Source: Bacillus smithii
GTDB lineage: Bacteria > Bacillota > Bacilli > Bacillales > DSM-4216
Direction of reading: 5' to 3'
NCBI RefSeq assembly: GCF_001050115.1
Contig: NZ_CP012024.1
Location: 2,150,001 to 2,214,000 of the forward strand
Length of the DNA stretch: 64,000 nucleotides
Shown here: positions 57,412-64,000 of the stretch, in pieces
Layout: each line of letters opens with the position of its first letter
Position numbering within the stretch: position 1 is the stretch's first letter
Notes under the pieces: generated by a model
Databases searched by the model: none
Told to the model about the DNA's origin: nothing
Seen by the model: only the letters and a program-made list of their open reading frames with translations
Made by a program: the position numbers and the translations under genes

Positions 57412-57857
57412 TAAGATTCTCTCCCCTGTATGTACTGAATAATGGCTTGAAGCGCCAACTCATAACCCAGTGCCCCCAATCCGACAATTTGACCAATGAC
57501 TTCGGGAGCGATGACAGAATGGTGTCGAAAGGATTCACGTCGATGTATGTTTGACAAATGAACTTCTATCACCGGGACTTGAACGGAAGCTATTGCATCT
57601 CTTAGCGCATAGCTGTAATGCGTAAAAGCCCCTGGATTGAAAATGACGCCTTCTATCCCTTCGTCTTCTGCTTGATGAATGCGGTCAATCAGGGCCCCTT
57701 CATAGTTAGATTGGAAACAAACCACCTCTGCTCCAAACTCTTTTCCTTTTTCCCGAACTCTTTTCTCAATGGAATCCAATGTTTCGGTTCCATAAATCGC
57801 CGGTTCTCGTTTTCCTAAACGATTTAAGTTCGGGCCGTTTAATAAAAGTATATGCAC
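57411..57857 (-). CDS. aroQ: Type II 3-dehydroquinate dehydratase
   Basis: Third step of the shikimate pathway. Signature parts are GPNLNRLGKREPAIYG with catalytic Y22, NPGAFTHYS, and VIEVHLSNIHRRE with H100. At 148 residues it is full length. The start is GTG at 57857 after AAGGTGG; an upstream start at 57902 would add a non-conserved tail. It overlaps yqhT by one base. Confidence 0.95.
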   Translation of the reverse strand: MHILLLNGPNLNRLGKREPAIYGTETLDSIEKRVREKGKEFGAEVVCFQSNYEGALIDRIHQAEDEGIEGVIFNPGAFTHYSYALRDAIASVQVPVIEVHLSNIHRRESFRHHSVIAPEVIGQIVGLGALGYELALQAIIQYIQGRES

Positions 57858-57998
57858 AGCGACCACCTTATTGAAAAAGATTTCTTTAAAACATTTTATC
57901 ACAAATATCCCATATCTTTCATTAGCCTTCTCTGAAAGACCACACTTTTCCGTTGGGGGAGAGCGTATAATAAACAGGAAGCTTTTAACTATGACCTA

Positions 57999-58523
57999 TT
58001 ATTGATTTTCTTGTTTTTGAAGCTTTTTATAATATTGACCATATACTTCTCCATATTGATAAGAAATGGAAAATCCGACAAATAAGCCATAAAGCGAATA
58101 GAGACAAAGACTTGTCACATAAGTATGAAAAGAAATGTGTTTCCAATGTTTTATGCCGGGAAAAATTGGGTTGAAAATAAATATGACAACCAAAAACAAG
58201 GCAATCCCATATCCTACTCCCATCCACATAGATTTTATTTTTTTGAAGCAAAGATAGTAGATAAAGGCCGCTAGAATCGAAACGATTCCATAAGCGAACA
58301 ATGTCATGAAAAAACCAATCCATGTTTCCCGCCATTTTCCTACAGTAAACGGTTCCAGCAAAACATTCGGTTCAATCGTGGTAAAATGAAACCAGTAGGC
58401 AAAATAAGCCACAAAACTCCATAACAATCCTCCAAAAAAGCCTGTAACGGCCACATATGCAAACATTGACATCGTTGGCTGACTGTGTTCTGATTGATTC
58501 TTTCCATTTGCATTTCCGTCCAT
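57999..58523 (-). CDS. yqhR: Conserved membrane protein YqhR
   Basis: Four-helix membrane protein of unknown function, 174 residues. A short hydrophilic start (MDGNANGKNQSEHSQP) is followed by helices near 22-42, 70-90, 98-118 and 130-155. GGAGGTG precedes the ATG at 58523. It diverges from yqhQ, the same arrangement as in B. subtilis. Confidence 0.9.
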   Translation of the reverse strand: MDGNANGKNQSEHSQPTMSMFAYVAVTGFFGGLLWSFVAYFAYWFHFTTIEPNVLLEPFTVGKWRETWIGFFMTLFAYGIVSILAAFIYYLCFKKIKSMWMGVGYGIALFLVVIFIFNPIFPGIKHWKHISFHTYVTSLCLYSLYGLFVGFSISYQYGEVYGQYYKKLQKQENQ

Positions 58524-58871
58524 GTTGCTCACCTCCATTTGACGTGAACGTTTCGCTTCATCATAAAGATTCTCACCTTACTTGCATCTGACATATTCCC
58601 TTGATTATTTTGTGAATAATGACCAAAATGAATTCGCTAACCTATCTGTAAGTCGTTTGGAAGGATTATTTATCATCGTGAAGTTCCTAAACACGCATGA
58701 TTCAAGACCAAAGCTATTTCCTCCTTCACCACGAAGCCTCTTCTATTGAAGTCCTCTTTTAATATGCCCTATCTAAAAAAACTTTTTCGTCCTTTCGTGC
58801 AGACCTTTCCTTATTCAGAAAAGAAAGTTAAAATAGGGATAACAAAAGTTTACGATGAGCGAGGGATTCCA
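58524..58871. other. Divergent region between yqhR and yqhQ
   Basis: It should hold both promoters, but no clear pair of boxes stands out. The yqhQ reading frame stays open back to 58746, though that part is not conserved. Confidence 0.45.
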
Positions 58872-59819
58872 TTGAAACAAACAAAGCCTTTATATGGAGG
58901 CCAAGCCGTAATCGAAGGAGTGATGTTTGGGGGTAGACACTTTACGGTCACCGCTGTCAGGAAAAAAGACGGTGAAATGGAGTTTTACCGCCTTCCTCGA
59001 GAACAAAAACCGATCTTTCAAAAAATCAAAAACATCCCATTGCTGCGGGGTATCGCGGCCATCATCATCGCAACCGCCACCGGCTCAAAACATCTCCAAT
59101 TTTCTTCCGATCTGTATGAATCCAATTGGGAAAAAGACATGGATGATGAAGCTCCAAAAAAAGAAACAAAAAAATGGACGATGGCCTTAAATGCAGCGAT
59201 CGTCGGTATTCTGTCTTTTCTGTTTGCCAAATTTGTCTTCACCCTTGTGCCCGTGTTTTTGGCAGAATTCACCCGTCCCATTTTTCCCGGAGATTTGACT
59301 CAAATTTTCATAGAAGGTATGTTTAAACTTCTACTGCTTCTAGCATATATTCATTTTATTTCGTTGACTCCCCTTGTAAAAAAAGTGTTGCAATATCACG
59401 GAGCAGAGCATAAAGTGATCAATGCCTTTGAAAATGGTCTCGATTTAACCGTTGAAAATGTTCAATCTCAGTCGCGCTTGCATTATCGCTGCGGCAGCAG
59501 TTTTCTTCTTTTTACCGTAATTGTCGGAATATTTGTATATATGTTTGTTCCGGTTCACCCTCTTTGGCTGAGAGTAGTAAACCGGATTGCTCTGATACCT
59601 GTTGTGCTGGGTCTGTCTTTTGAAATGCTGCAGATCACCAACAAACTGCGAACAGTGCCGATATTAAAATATTTAGGCTATCCTGGCTTATGGCTTCAAT
59701 TGCTGACGACAAAAGAACCGAGTGATGATCAAGTAGAAGTGGCCATCGCTTCCTTTAACGAACTACTCCGTTTGGAAATGATGGAAGAAAAAAGATTAAA
59801 AGAACAGAAAATTGTCTAA
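58872..59819 (+). CDS. yqhQ: Conserved membrane protein YqhQ (DUF1385)
   Basis: Membrane protein of unknown role with about four helices, 315 residues. Conserved segments are YGGQAVIEGVMFGGRHF near the start and QYHGAEHKVINAFENG, plus LHYRCGSSFLLF. I chose TTG at 58872 because GAGGG lies 6 bases upstream and the protein then begins MKQTKPLYGG, as in B. subtilis. Longer starts lack a site. yqhP follows closely. Confidence 0.9.
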   Translation: MKQTKPLYGGQAVIEGVMFGGRHFTVTAVRKKDGEMEFYRLPREQKPIFQKIKNIPLLRGIAAIIIATATGSKHLQFSSDLYESNWEKDMDDEAPKKETKKWTMALNAAIVGILSFLFAKFVFTLVPVFLAEFTRPIFPGDLTQIFIEGMFKLLLLLAYIHFISLTPLVKKVLQYHGAEHKVINAFENGLDLTVENVQSQSRLHYRCGSSFLLFTVIVGIFVYMFVPVHPLWLRVVNRIALIPVVLGLSFEMLQITNKLRTVPILKYLGYPGLWLQLLTTKEPSDDQVEVAIASFNELLRLEMMEEKRLKEQKIV

Positions 59820-59877
59820 ACTATCAATAGATCATCCATCGACAATGAATTTCATGCCTGGCAGGGAGGTGGGTTTC

Positions 59878-60216
59878 TTGAAGATTCGCACTTTCGTTTT
59901 CTTTTTAATCACGGGTCTTGCCGCCATCGGGTTATTGTCTTTCTTTGCAGGCTCTCCTAATGCACTGGGAAAGCGAATCCTGTTTTTAATCTTTGTTGCA
60001 AGTCTTCTGTATATCGTCTACAGAATGGGAATCAAAAAGCCGGTACGCAAAGACCAGCAAGCATTTTTAAGAGCAGCTAAAAAATCCAAGAAAAGAATCA
60101 GGAAACGTCAATCATCCCGACTTTCTACCCAAAAAAGAAAACCGATTCGCAGAAGAAACGACGTCCATCTGACCGTCATCGAAGGAAAAAAAGGGAAAAA
60201 GAAAAAACGAGCTTAA
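59878..60216 (+). CDS. yqhP: Conserved small membrane protein YqhP
   Basis: Two membrane helices (about 5-22 and 33-50) precede a very basic tail rich in Lys and Arg (about 60-112). The TTG at 59878 follows GGGAGGTG at good spacing and starts at KIRTFVFFLITGL; an ATG at 59812 overlaps yqhQ and lacks a site. Function is unknown. It faces yqhO across an 18-base gap. Confidence 0.85.
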   Translation: MKIRTFVFFLITGLAAIGLLSFFAGSPNALGKRILFLIFVASLLYIVYRMGIKKPVRKDQQAFLRAAKKSKKRIRKRQSSRLSTQKRKPIRRRNDVHLTVIEGKKGKKKKRA

Positions 60217-60233
60217 CCCTTGGCTCGCTTCCA

Positions 60234-61112
60234 TTAACCATAGCTCCAGTTTTTTAAAAACCGCCGAGTTTGTTCGCGTCCTAATTCCACAAGGACGCGT
60301 TTTTCATTATCATTTAATTCAAACTCCGTCAAACTAATTCCATTCGTTTTAATAAATACAATATTTTTCTCCAGTTTACGGGATATATAACGGGCATCGT
60401 GAGCATCTTTCATCGTTTTAAAAAGGGCGCTAAACAACTCAATGGCATTATGAATGTTTTTTTCCTGAATATCGGAATCTCGCGGAACCAGCTTAATCCC
60501 GATCACCGGACGTTTTCTACCCTCCTGGCCGAAAATCCACATGGGAAAGTTGCTCAAAATGCCACCATCCGCGATCAACGCTGTTCCCTTAGCTGTTTTA
60601 AGCTTTGCCGGCTGAAAAAAATAAGGGAGCGAACAGCTCATGCGAATCGCTCGAGCGACGGAAAAATTCTCAGGCGAAATGCCGTAGGGCTGAAGATCAT
60701 CCGGCAAAACGATTAACTGGCCGTTTGTCAAATCGGAAGCGACGACTCTCAGTGTCTCGGGAGGTAAATCAGCAAATGTCCGAACACCTTTTTGCGCCAA
60801 TTTTTCGCTTAACCATGCTTCTAATGAATCTCCTTTATAAAGTCCTAATTTCCAATAGACTTTTAGCCAATTTAAAAATGCCGGAAAGTATCGTGGAGAA
60901 TCGTCCAACAAATCCTTCAAGTCCACTTCATCTATTAATTGGTAAATTTCGCTGCTTCTATAACCGGCCGCTATAAAACCGGCAATGATCGAACCGGCGC
61001 TTGTACCCGCAAGCCTGATAAATTGATATCCTTTCTCTTCCAGTTCTTGATAAGCGCCAATTAACGCAAAACCTCTTATTCCCCCTCCGGAAAAAACCCC
61101 ATCGATTTTCAT
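60234..61112 (-). CDS. yqhO: Patatin-like phospholipase YqhO
   Basis: Lipid acyl hydrolase with a Ser-Asp dyad. The oxyanion loop is GGGIRG, the nucleophile is in GTSAGS, and the Asp is in ADGGILSNFP. At 292 residues it is of the usual size. The ATG at 61112 has GGAGGGG 5 bases upstream; a frame back to 61169 lacks a site. In B. subtilis mntR follows on this side, but here the next gene is nrdJ. Confidence 0.93.
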   Translation of the reverse strand: MKIDGVFSGGGIRGFALIGAYQELEEKGYQFIRLAGTSAGSIIAGFIAAGYRSSEIYQLIDEVDLKDLLDDSPRYFPAFLNWLKVYWKLGLYKGDSLEAWLSEKLAQKGVRTFADLPPETLRVVASDLTNGQLIVLPDDLQPYGISPENFSVARAIRMSCSLPYFFQPAKLKTAKGTALIADGGILSNFPMWIFGQEGRKRPVIGIKLVPRDSDIQEKNIHNAIELFSALFKTMKDAHDARYISRKLEKNIVFIKTNGISLTEFELNDNEKRVLVELGREQTRRFLKNWSYG

Positions 61113-61193
61113 ACGGCCCCTCCTTCGATGCAAACTTTCTTTTATATGTTTAAGAATGGGGCACGACAATTAGAACTTCCGGATATAAAAAAC

Positions 61194-61222
61194 GAGGCTG
61201 ACTCTAAATGCGAATCAGCCTC
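61194..61222 (-). terminator. Terminator of nrdJ
   Basis: GAGGCTGA pairs perfectly with TCAGCCTC over a 13-base loop. On the minus strand it is followed by TTTTTTA. Confidence 0.88.
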
Positions 61223-61262
61223 TTAGAAAGAGATTTCTCTGAAAAACAGCAGAAATTTTATT

Positions 61263-63827
61263 TTATAGTCCACATTTTAATTGTGCACCGCAGTTTGTAC
61301 AAGTATTGCAGCCGCCGATTTCTTCAATCGTCCCTTTGCGGCAGATAGGGCATGTATCGCCGACTTCGTTGCCTATTTTCACAGATGTTGAACGAACATC
61401 TTGAATCGTATCTAGTATGACGACATGTTGTTCCGATTTTTCCGCATCATTCACAATCGGCTCTTCCTCTGGATGGTTTTCTTCTGCTTTTAACGTTAAT
61501 ACTTGTGAATCACGGCTTCCGTCAACATAAACGGTTCCGCCTTTTGCCCCGCCTTTATAGAGACGCTCGTACACTTTCTGCACTTGTTCAACCGTATAAC
61601 CGCGAGGAGCGTTGACCGTTTTGGAAATCGAGCTGTCTACCCAGCGTTGAATCACACATTGTACATCGGCATGAGCTTCCGGAGACAAATCCATCGCCGT
61701 TACAAACCAGTGCGGCAGATGATCCGGATCAGCTTCTGGATGTTGATCCAAATATTCTTGTACTATATCCGCTTTTACCTCGATAAATTTTCCTAACCGG
61801 CCGCTGCGGTAGTAAGTAAAGGAGAAATACGGTTCCAATCCTGTGGATACGCCCACCATCGTTCCTGTGGATCCAGTCGGCGCCACCGTTAATAAATGAG
61901 AATTGCGAATTCCGTATTTCAAAATATCTTGACGGATATCTTCCGGCATTTTTTTCATATAACCGGATTGAATAAAGGACTCGCGAAGCTTATTCGTTTC
62001 TTCTTCCGTTTCTCCTACCAAATATGGGAAGCTTCCTTTTTCTTTCGCCAATTCAATCGATGTTCTGTAAGCCGTCGTTGCAATCGTTTCAAATACCCGG
62101 TCAACCAGCTTGTTGCCTTCTTCCGAACCGTACTCTTTCTCGCAGTAGATCAGCAAATCCGCCAGGCCCATCACGCCTAAACCGATACGACGTTCGCCGA
62201 GGGCTTGTTTTCGGTTCTCTTCCAGGAAGTAAGGAGTGGCATCGATGACATTGTCTTGCATGCGAACGCCCACTTCCACCGTCTGTTTTAATTTTTCAAA
62301 ATCAACCGTCTTGTTTTCTTTATCCACCATTTCGGCAAGGTTGACTGCTGCCAAGTTGCACACAGAATACGGAGCCAGCGGCTGTTCACCACACGGATTG
62401 GTTGCCACTATTTTTTGTCCGTAGCTTACCGCGTTCGTCATTTCATTAGCATTGTCAATAAAGAAAATGCCCGGCTCTGCAGAGTATGTAGCACAAATGT
62501 TGATTAAGTTCCATAATTCACGTGCACGAATTTTACGGTATGTTTTCACTTTGTGGCCCATTTTCTCCCATTCGCGCACATCTCCGACTTTGTGCCATTC
62601 GTTATTGTAAATTTCCATTTCTTTTTCATCGTAAGATTCCACAGCCGGAAAACGGAGTTCATATTCTTCATCTTTTTCGACTGCTTCCATAAATTCCTTC
62701 GTTAAGCAGACCGAAATATTCGCTCCCGTCAAAAAGTCCGGATTATGGACAGAATATACTCCACCTGTACGAAGCTTTTCTTCGGCTTCTTGAATAATTT
62801 TTTCGCCAAAACCGCCTTGTCCCGGAATGTTTTTATAATTGAGAATCCCTTGATACATCGCTTTTTCCAGTTCAGTAAGCGGTGTGAATTTCAGTTTGTC
62901 GCTCGCAGCCTTTTTAATTTGTTCGTCGTTTGAATTTTCAATTAAGAAACGCAAAATACGCGGATTTTGCATTTTGGATATAATAAATTCCACAATATCA
63001 GGATGCCAGTCTGCCAGCATAATCATTTGAGCTCCACGTCTTGAACCGCCTTGTTCCACCAGGTGGGTTAATTTAGCAATATCATCCAGCCAAGAAACGG
63101 ATCCTGATGATTTTCCATTTACCCCTCTTGCCAATGCATGACGAGGACGAAGCGTTGATCCGTTCGTTCCGACCCCACCGCCTCGCGACATAATTTCCAT
63201 TACTTGTTTGCGATGTTCGGAGATGCCTTCACGGGAGTCCTTTACAAACGGCATCACATAGCAGTTGAAATAAGTAACATCCTTTCCGGATCCCGCTCCG
63301 TACAGCACACGTCCAGCCGGAACAAAATTCAAACTGACGAGCTCGCGATAAAATTTTTCAAACCATTCTTTTCTTTTTTCTTCCGTTTTTTCAACGGAGG
63401 CTAGGCCTGTTGCGTTTCTCTTTGCGATTTGTTCATAATAGACTTCCAGAGGTTTTTCAATGACGTTGAGCGGCCGACGAACGATACCTGTTTCCAATTC
63501 TTTCGGATCGTCAATGGCACTTCGGTATTCCTCTTCAATCCATACATCTGCCTTTTTGGCTTCCCAATCAATCCCGACGATATACCCTAATCCGCGGGCC
63601 GGAAATTTTGGATCCTCTTTCACCGTTAAAACGACAAAATCCCCTTCTGCCAAAGTAATTTTCTCTGTATCTTTAAACGAATATCGATCGATCATGACCA
63701 GCCGGGATACACCTTTAAAGGTGATTTTCATGTCATTCGTAATGGGATGAACCTGAGGGAAAAGCTGTATATCCTTGTTTAACCGTTCCTTGTTAATCGT
63801 CATGTTTTTATTCAACGCAACAGACAT
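61263..63827 (-). CDS. nrdJ: Adenosylcobalamin-dependent (class II) ribonucleotide reductase
   Basis: Makes deoxyribonucleotides with a B12-derived radical, independent of oxygen. The catalytic residues are N477, C479 and E481 in ATNPCGEQPL, with the redox pair C189 and C490. A C-terminal zinc ribbon (CPICRKGTIEE...CNTCTNCGAQ) follows. At 854 residues it is full length. The ATG at 63827 has AAGGAG 8 bases upstream. Two NrdR boxes lie at its promoter; I see no cobalamin riboswitch in the short leader. Confidence 0.95.
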   Translation of the reverse strand: MSVALNKNMTINKERLNKDIQLFPQVHPITNDMKITFKGVSRLVMIDRYSFKDTEKITLAEGDFVVLTVKEDPKFPARGLGYIVGIDWEAKKADVWIEEEYRSAIDDPKELETGIVRRPLNVIEKPLEVYYEQIAKRNATGLASVEKTEEKRKEWFEKFYRELVSLNFVPAGRVLYGAGSGKDVTYFNCYVMPFVKDSREGISEHRKQVMEIMSRGGGVGTNGSTLRPRHALARGVNGKSSGSVSWLDDIAKLTHLVEQGGSRRGAQMIMLADWHPDIVEFIISKMQNPRILRFLIENSNDEQIKKAASDKLKFTPLTELEKAMYQGILNYKNIPGQGGFGEKIIQEAEEKLRTGGVYSVHNPDFLTGANISVCLTKEFMEAVEKDEEYELRFPAVESYDEKEMEIYNNEWHKVGDVREWEKMGHKVKTYRKIRARELWNLINICATYSAEPGIFFIDNANEMTNAVSYGQKIVATNPCGEQPLAPYSVCNLAAVNLAEMVDKENKTVDFEKLKQTVEVGVRMQDNVIDATPYFLEENRKQALGERRIGLGVMGLADLLIYCEKEYGSEEGNKLVDRVFETIATTAYRTSIELAKEKGSFPYLVGETEEETNKLRESFIQSGYMKKMPEDIRQDILKYGIRNSHLLTVAPTGSTGTMVGVSTGLEPYFSFTYYRSGRLGKFIEVKADIVQEYLDQHPEADPDHLPHWFVTAMDLSPEAHADVQCVIQRWVDSSISKTVNAPRGYTVEQVQKVYERLYKGGAKGGTVYVDGSRDSQVLTLKAEENHPEEEPIVNDAEKSEQHVVILDTIQDVRSTSVKIGNEVGDTCPICRKGTIEEIGGCNTCTNCGAQLKCGL

Positions 63828-63886
63828 ATCGACAACTCCTTTTCTAGCTTTAAACGTTTCTTCATTTGGACAAACCCAAGCCATAT

Positions 63887-63914
63887 ATTATACTCACAAA
63901 AACGAACCGCACAA
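63887..63914 (-). promoter_or_regulatory. Promoter of nrdJ
   Basis: On the minus strand TATAAT (perfect -10) has TTGTGC 16 bases upstream; the latter lies within the first NrdR box. The leader is about 50 bases. Confidence 0.65.
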
Positions 63915-63924
63915 TATATTGTGC
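63909..63924. promoter_or_regulatory. NrdR box 1, GCACAATATATTGTGC
   Basis: A perfect 16-base palindrome that matches the NrdR consensus (ACACTATATATTGTGT type). It covers the -35 region, so NrdR binding would block the promoter. Confidence 0.8.
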
Positions 63925-63940
63925 TATTGACCTTCCACTA

Positions 63941-63956
63941 TTACTATATATTGATT
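63941..63956. promoter_or_regulatory. NrdR box 2, TTACTATATATTGATT
   Basis: A weaker copy centred about 32 bases, three helical turns, from box 1. Paired boxes at this spacing are the usual NrdR arrangement. Confidence 0.65.
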
Positions 63957-64000
63957 TATATTCGCTTTTTTGTCAAGCGAAAAAAAAAGATGGTTTCGTT

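Noticed and set aside
63828-63886. Cobalamin riboswitch before nrdJ
   Set aside because: The leader is about 50 bases, far too short for a B12 riboswitch, and has no B12-box sequence; NrdR boxes explain control better.
1-64000. CRISPR array, prophage, transposase, rRNA or tRNA genes
   Set aside because: No regularly spaced direct repeats, phage or transposase motifs, or RNA gene signatures were seen in any part of the window.

Overview
The window is chromosomal DNA from an endospore-forming member of the Bacillaceae. The evidence is a nearly unbroken block in Bacillus subtilis gene order (yqhO-yqhP-yqhQ-yqhR-aroQ-yqhT-efp-spoIIIAA to AH-accB-accC-yqhY-nusB-folD-xseA-xseB-ispA-dxs-yqxC-ahrC-recN-spoIVB-spo0A, then yqiK, yqzF, bkdR, the bkd operon, brxB, yqjA, yqjE, polY and gndA), Shine-Dalgarno sites close to AAGGAGG before most genes, many TTG and GTG starts, and T-rich intrinsic terminators. 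The moderate GC content and a B12-dependent ribonucleotide reductase would suit a thermotolerant genus such as Bacillus smithii or its relatives, but the sequence does not fix the genus. I see no rRNA, tRNA, CRISPR array, prophage or intact insertion sequence.

Region 1 (1-13.2 kb) is accessory metabolism, all on the minus strand. A BmrA-like ABC exporter is cut by the left edge. Next to it is a likely pyrimidine-ring degradation operon: a PucR-type regulator, a class III aminotransferase, an iron-type alcohol dehydrogenase, an M20 carbamoylase, an NCS1 permease, PreT, PreA and dihydropyrimidinase, with an unknown 78-residue protein at its 3' end. Read as a pathway, the permease imports a pyrimidine, PreTA reduces it, the hydantoinase opens the ring, the amidohydrolase releases ammonia and CO2 to give beta-alanine, and the aminotransferase plus dehydrogenase could move the second nitrogen to an acceptor and reduce malonic semialdehyde to 3-hydroxypropionate.

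Region 2 (13.2-25.2 kb) mixes conserved genes (gndA, DNA polymerase IV, yqjE peptidase, prli42, yqjA, brxB) with accessory ones: a CoA-transferase/acyl-CoA dehydrogenase pair on the plus strand, an orphan CheW, an L,D-transpeptidase and a secreted YpuA-like protein. Region 3 (25.2-33.8 kb) is the branched-chain keto acid dehydrogenase operon bcd-lpdV-bkdAA-bkdAB-bkdB under the sigma-54 activator BkdR. It has a recognisable -24/-12 promoter and lacks the ptb and buk genes found in B. subtilis.

Region 4 (33.9-61.1 kb) is the conserved sporulation and housekeeping core: Spo0A with a sigma-H-type promoter and 0A box, SpoIVB, RecN, arginine repressor, isoprenoid precursor genes, exonuclease VII, FolD, NusB, acetyl-CoA carboxylase subunits, all eight SpoIIIA channel proteins and EF-P. 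SpoIIIAD has no in-frame ATG, GTG or TTG at its expected start and seems to use ATT. Region 5 (61.2-64 kb) holds the adenosylcobalamin-dependent ribonucleotide reductase NrdJ behind two NrdR boxes. I found no clearly new multi-gene system. The most useful leads are the extended pyrimidine operon, the SpoIIIAD start, the trimmed bkd operon, the long dxs leader and a family of related hairpin repeats.
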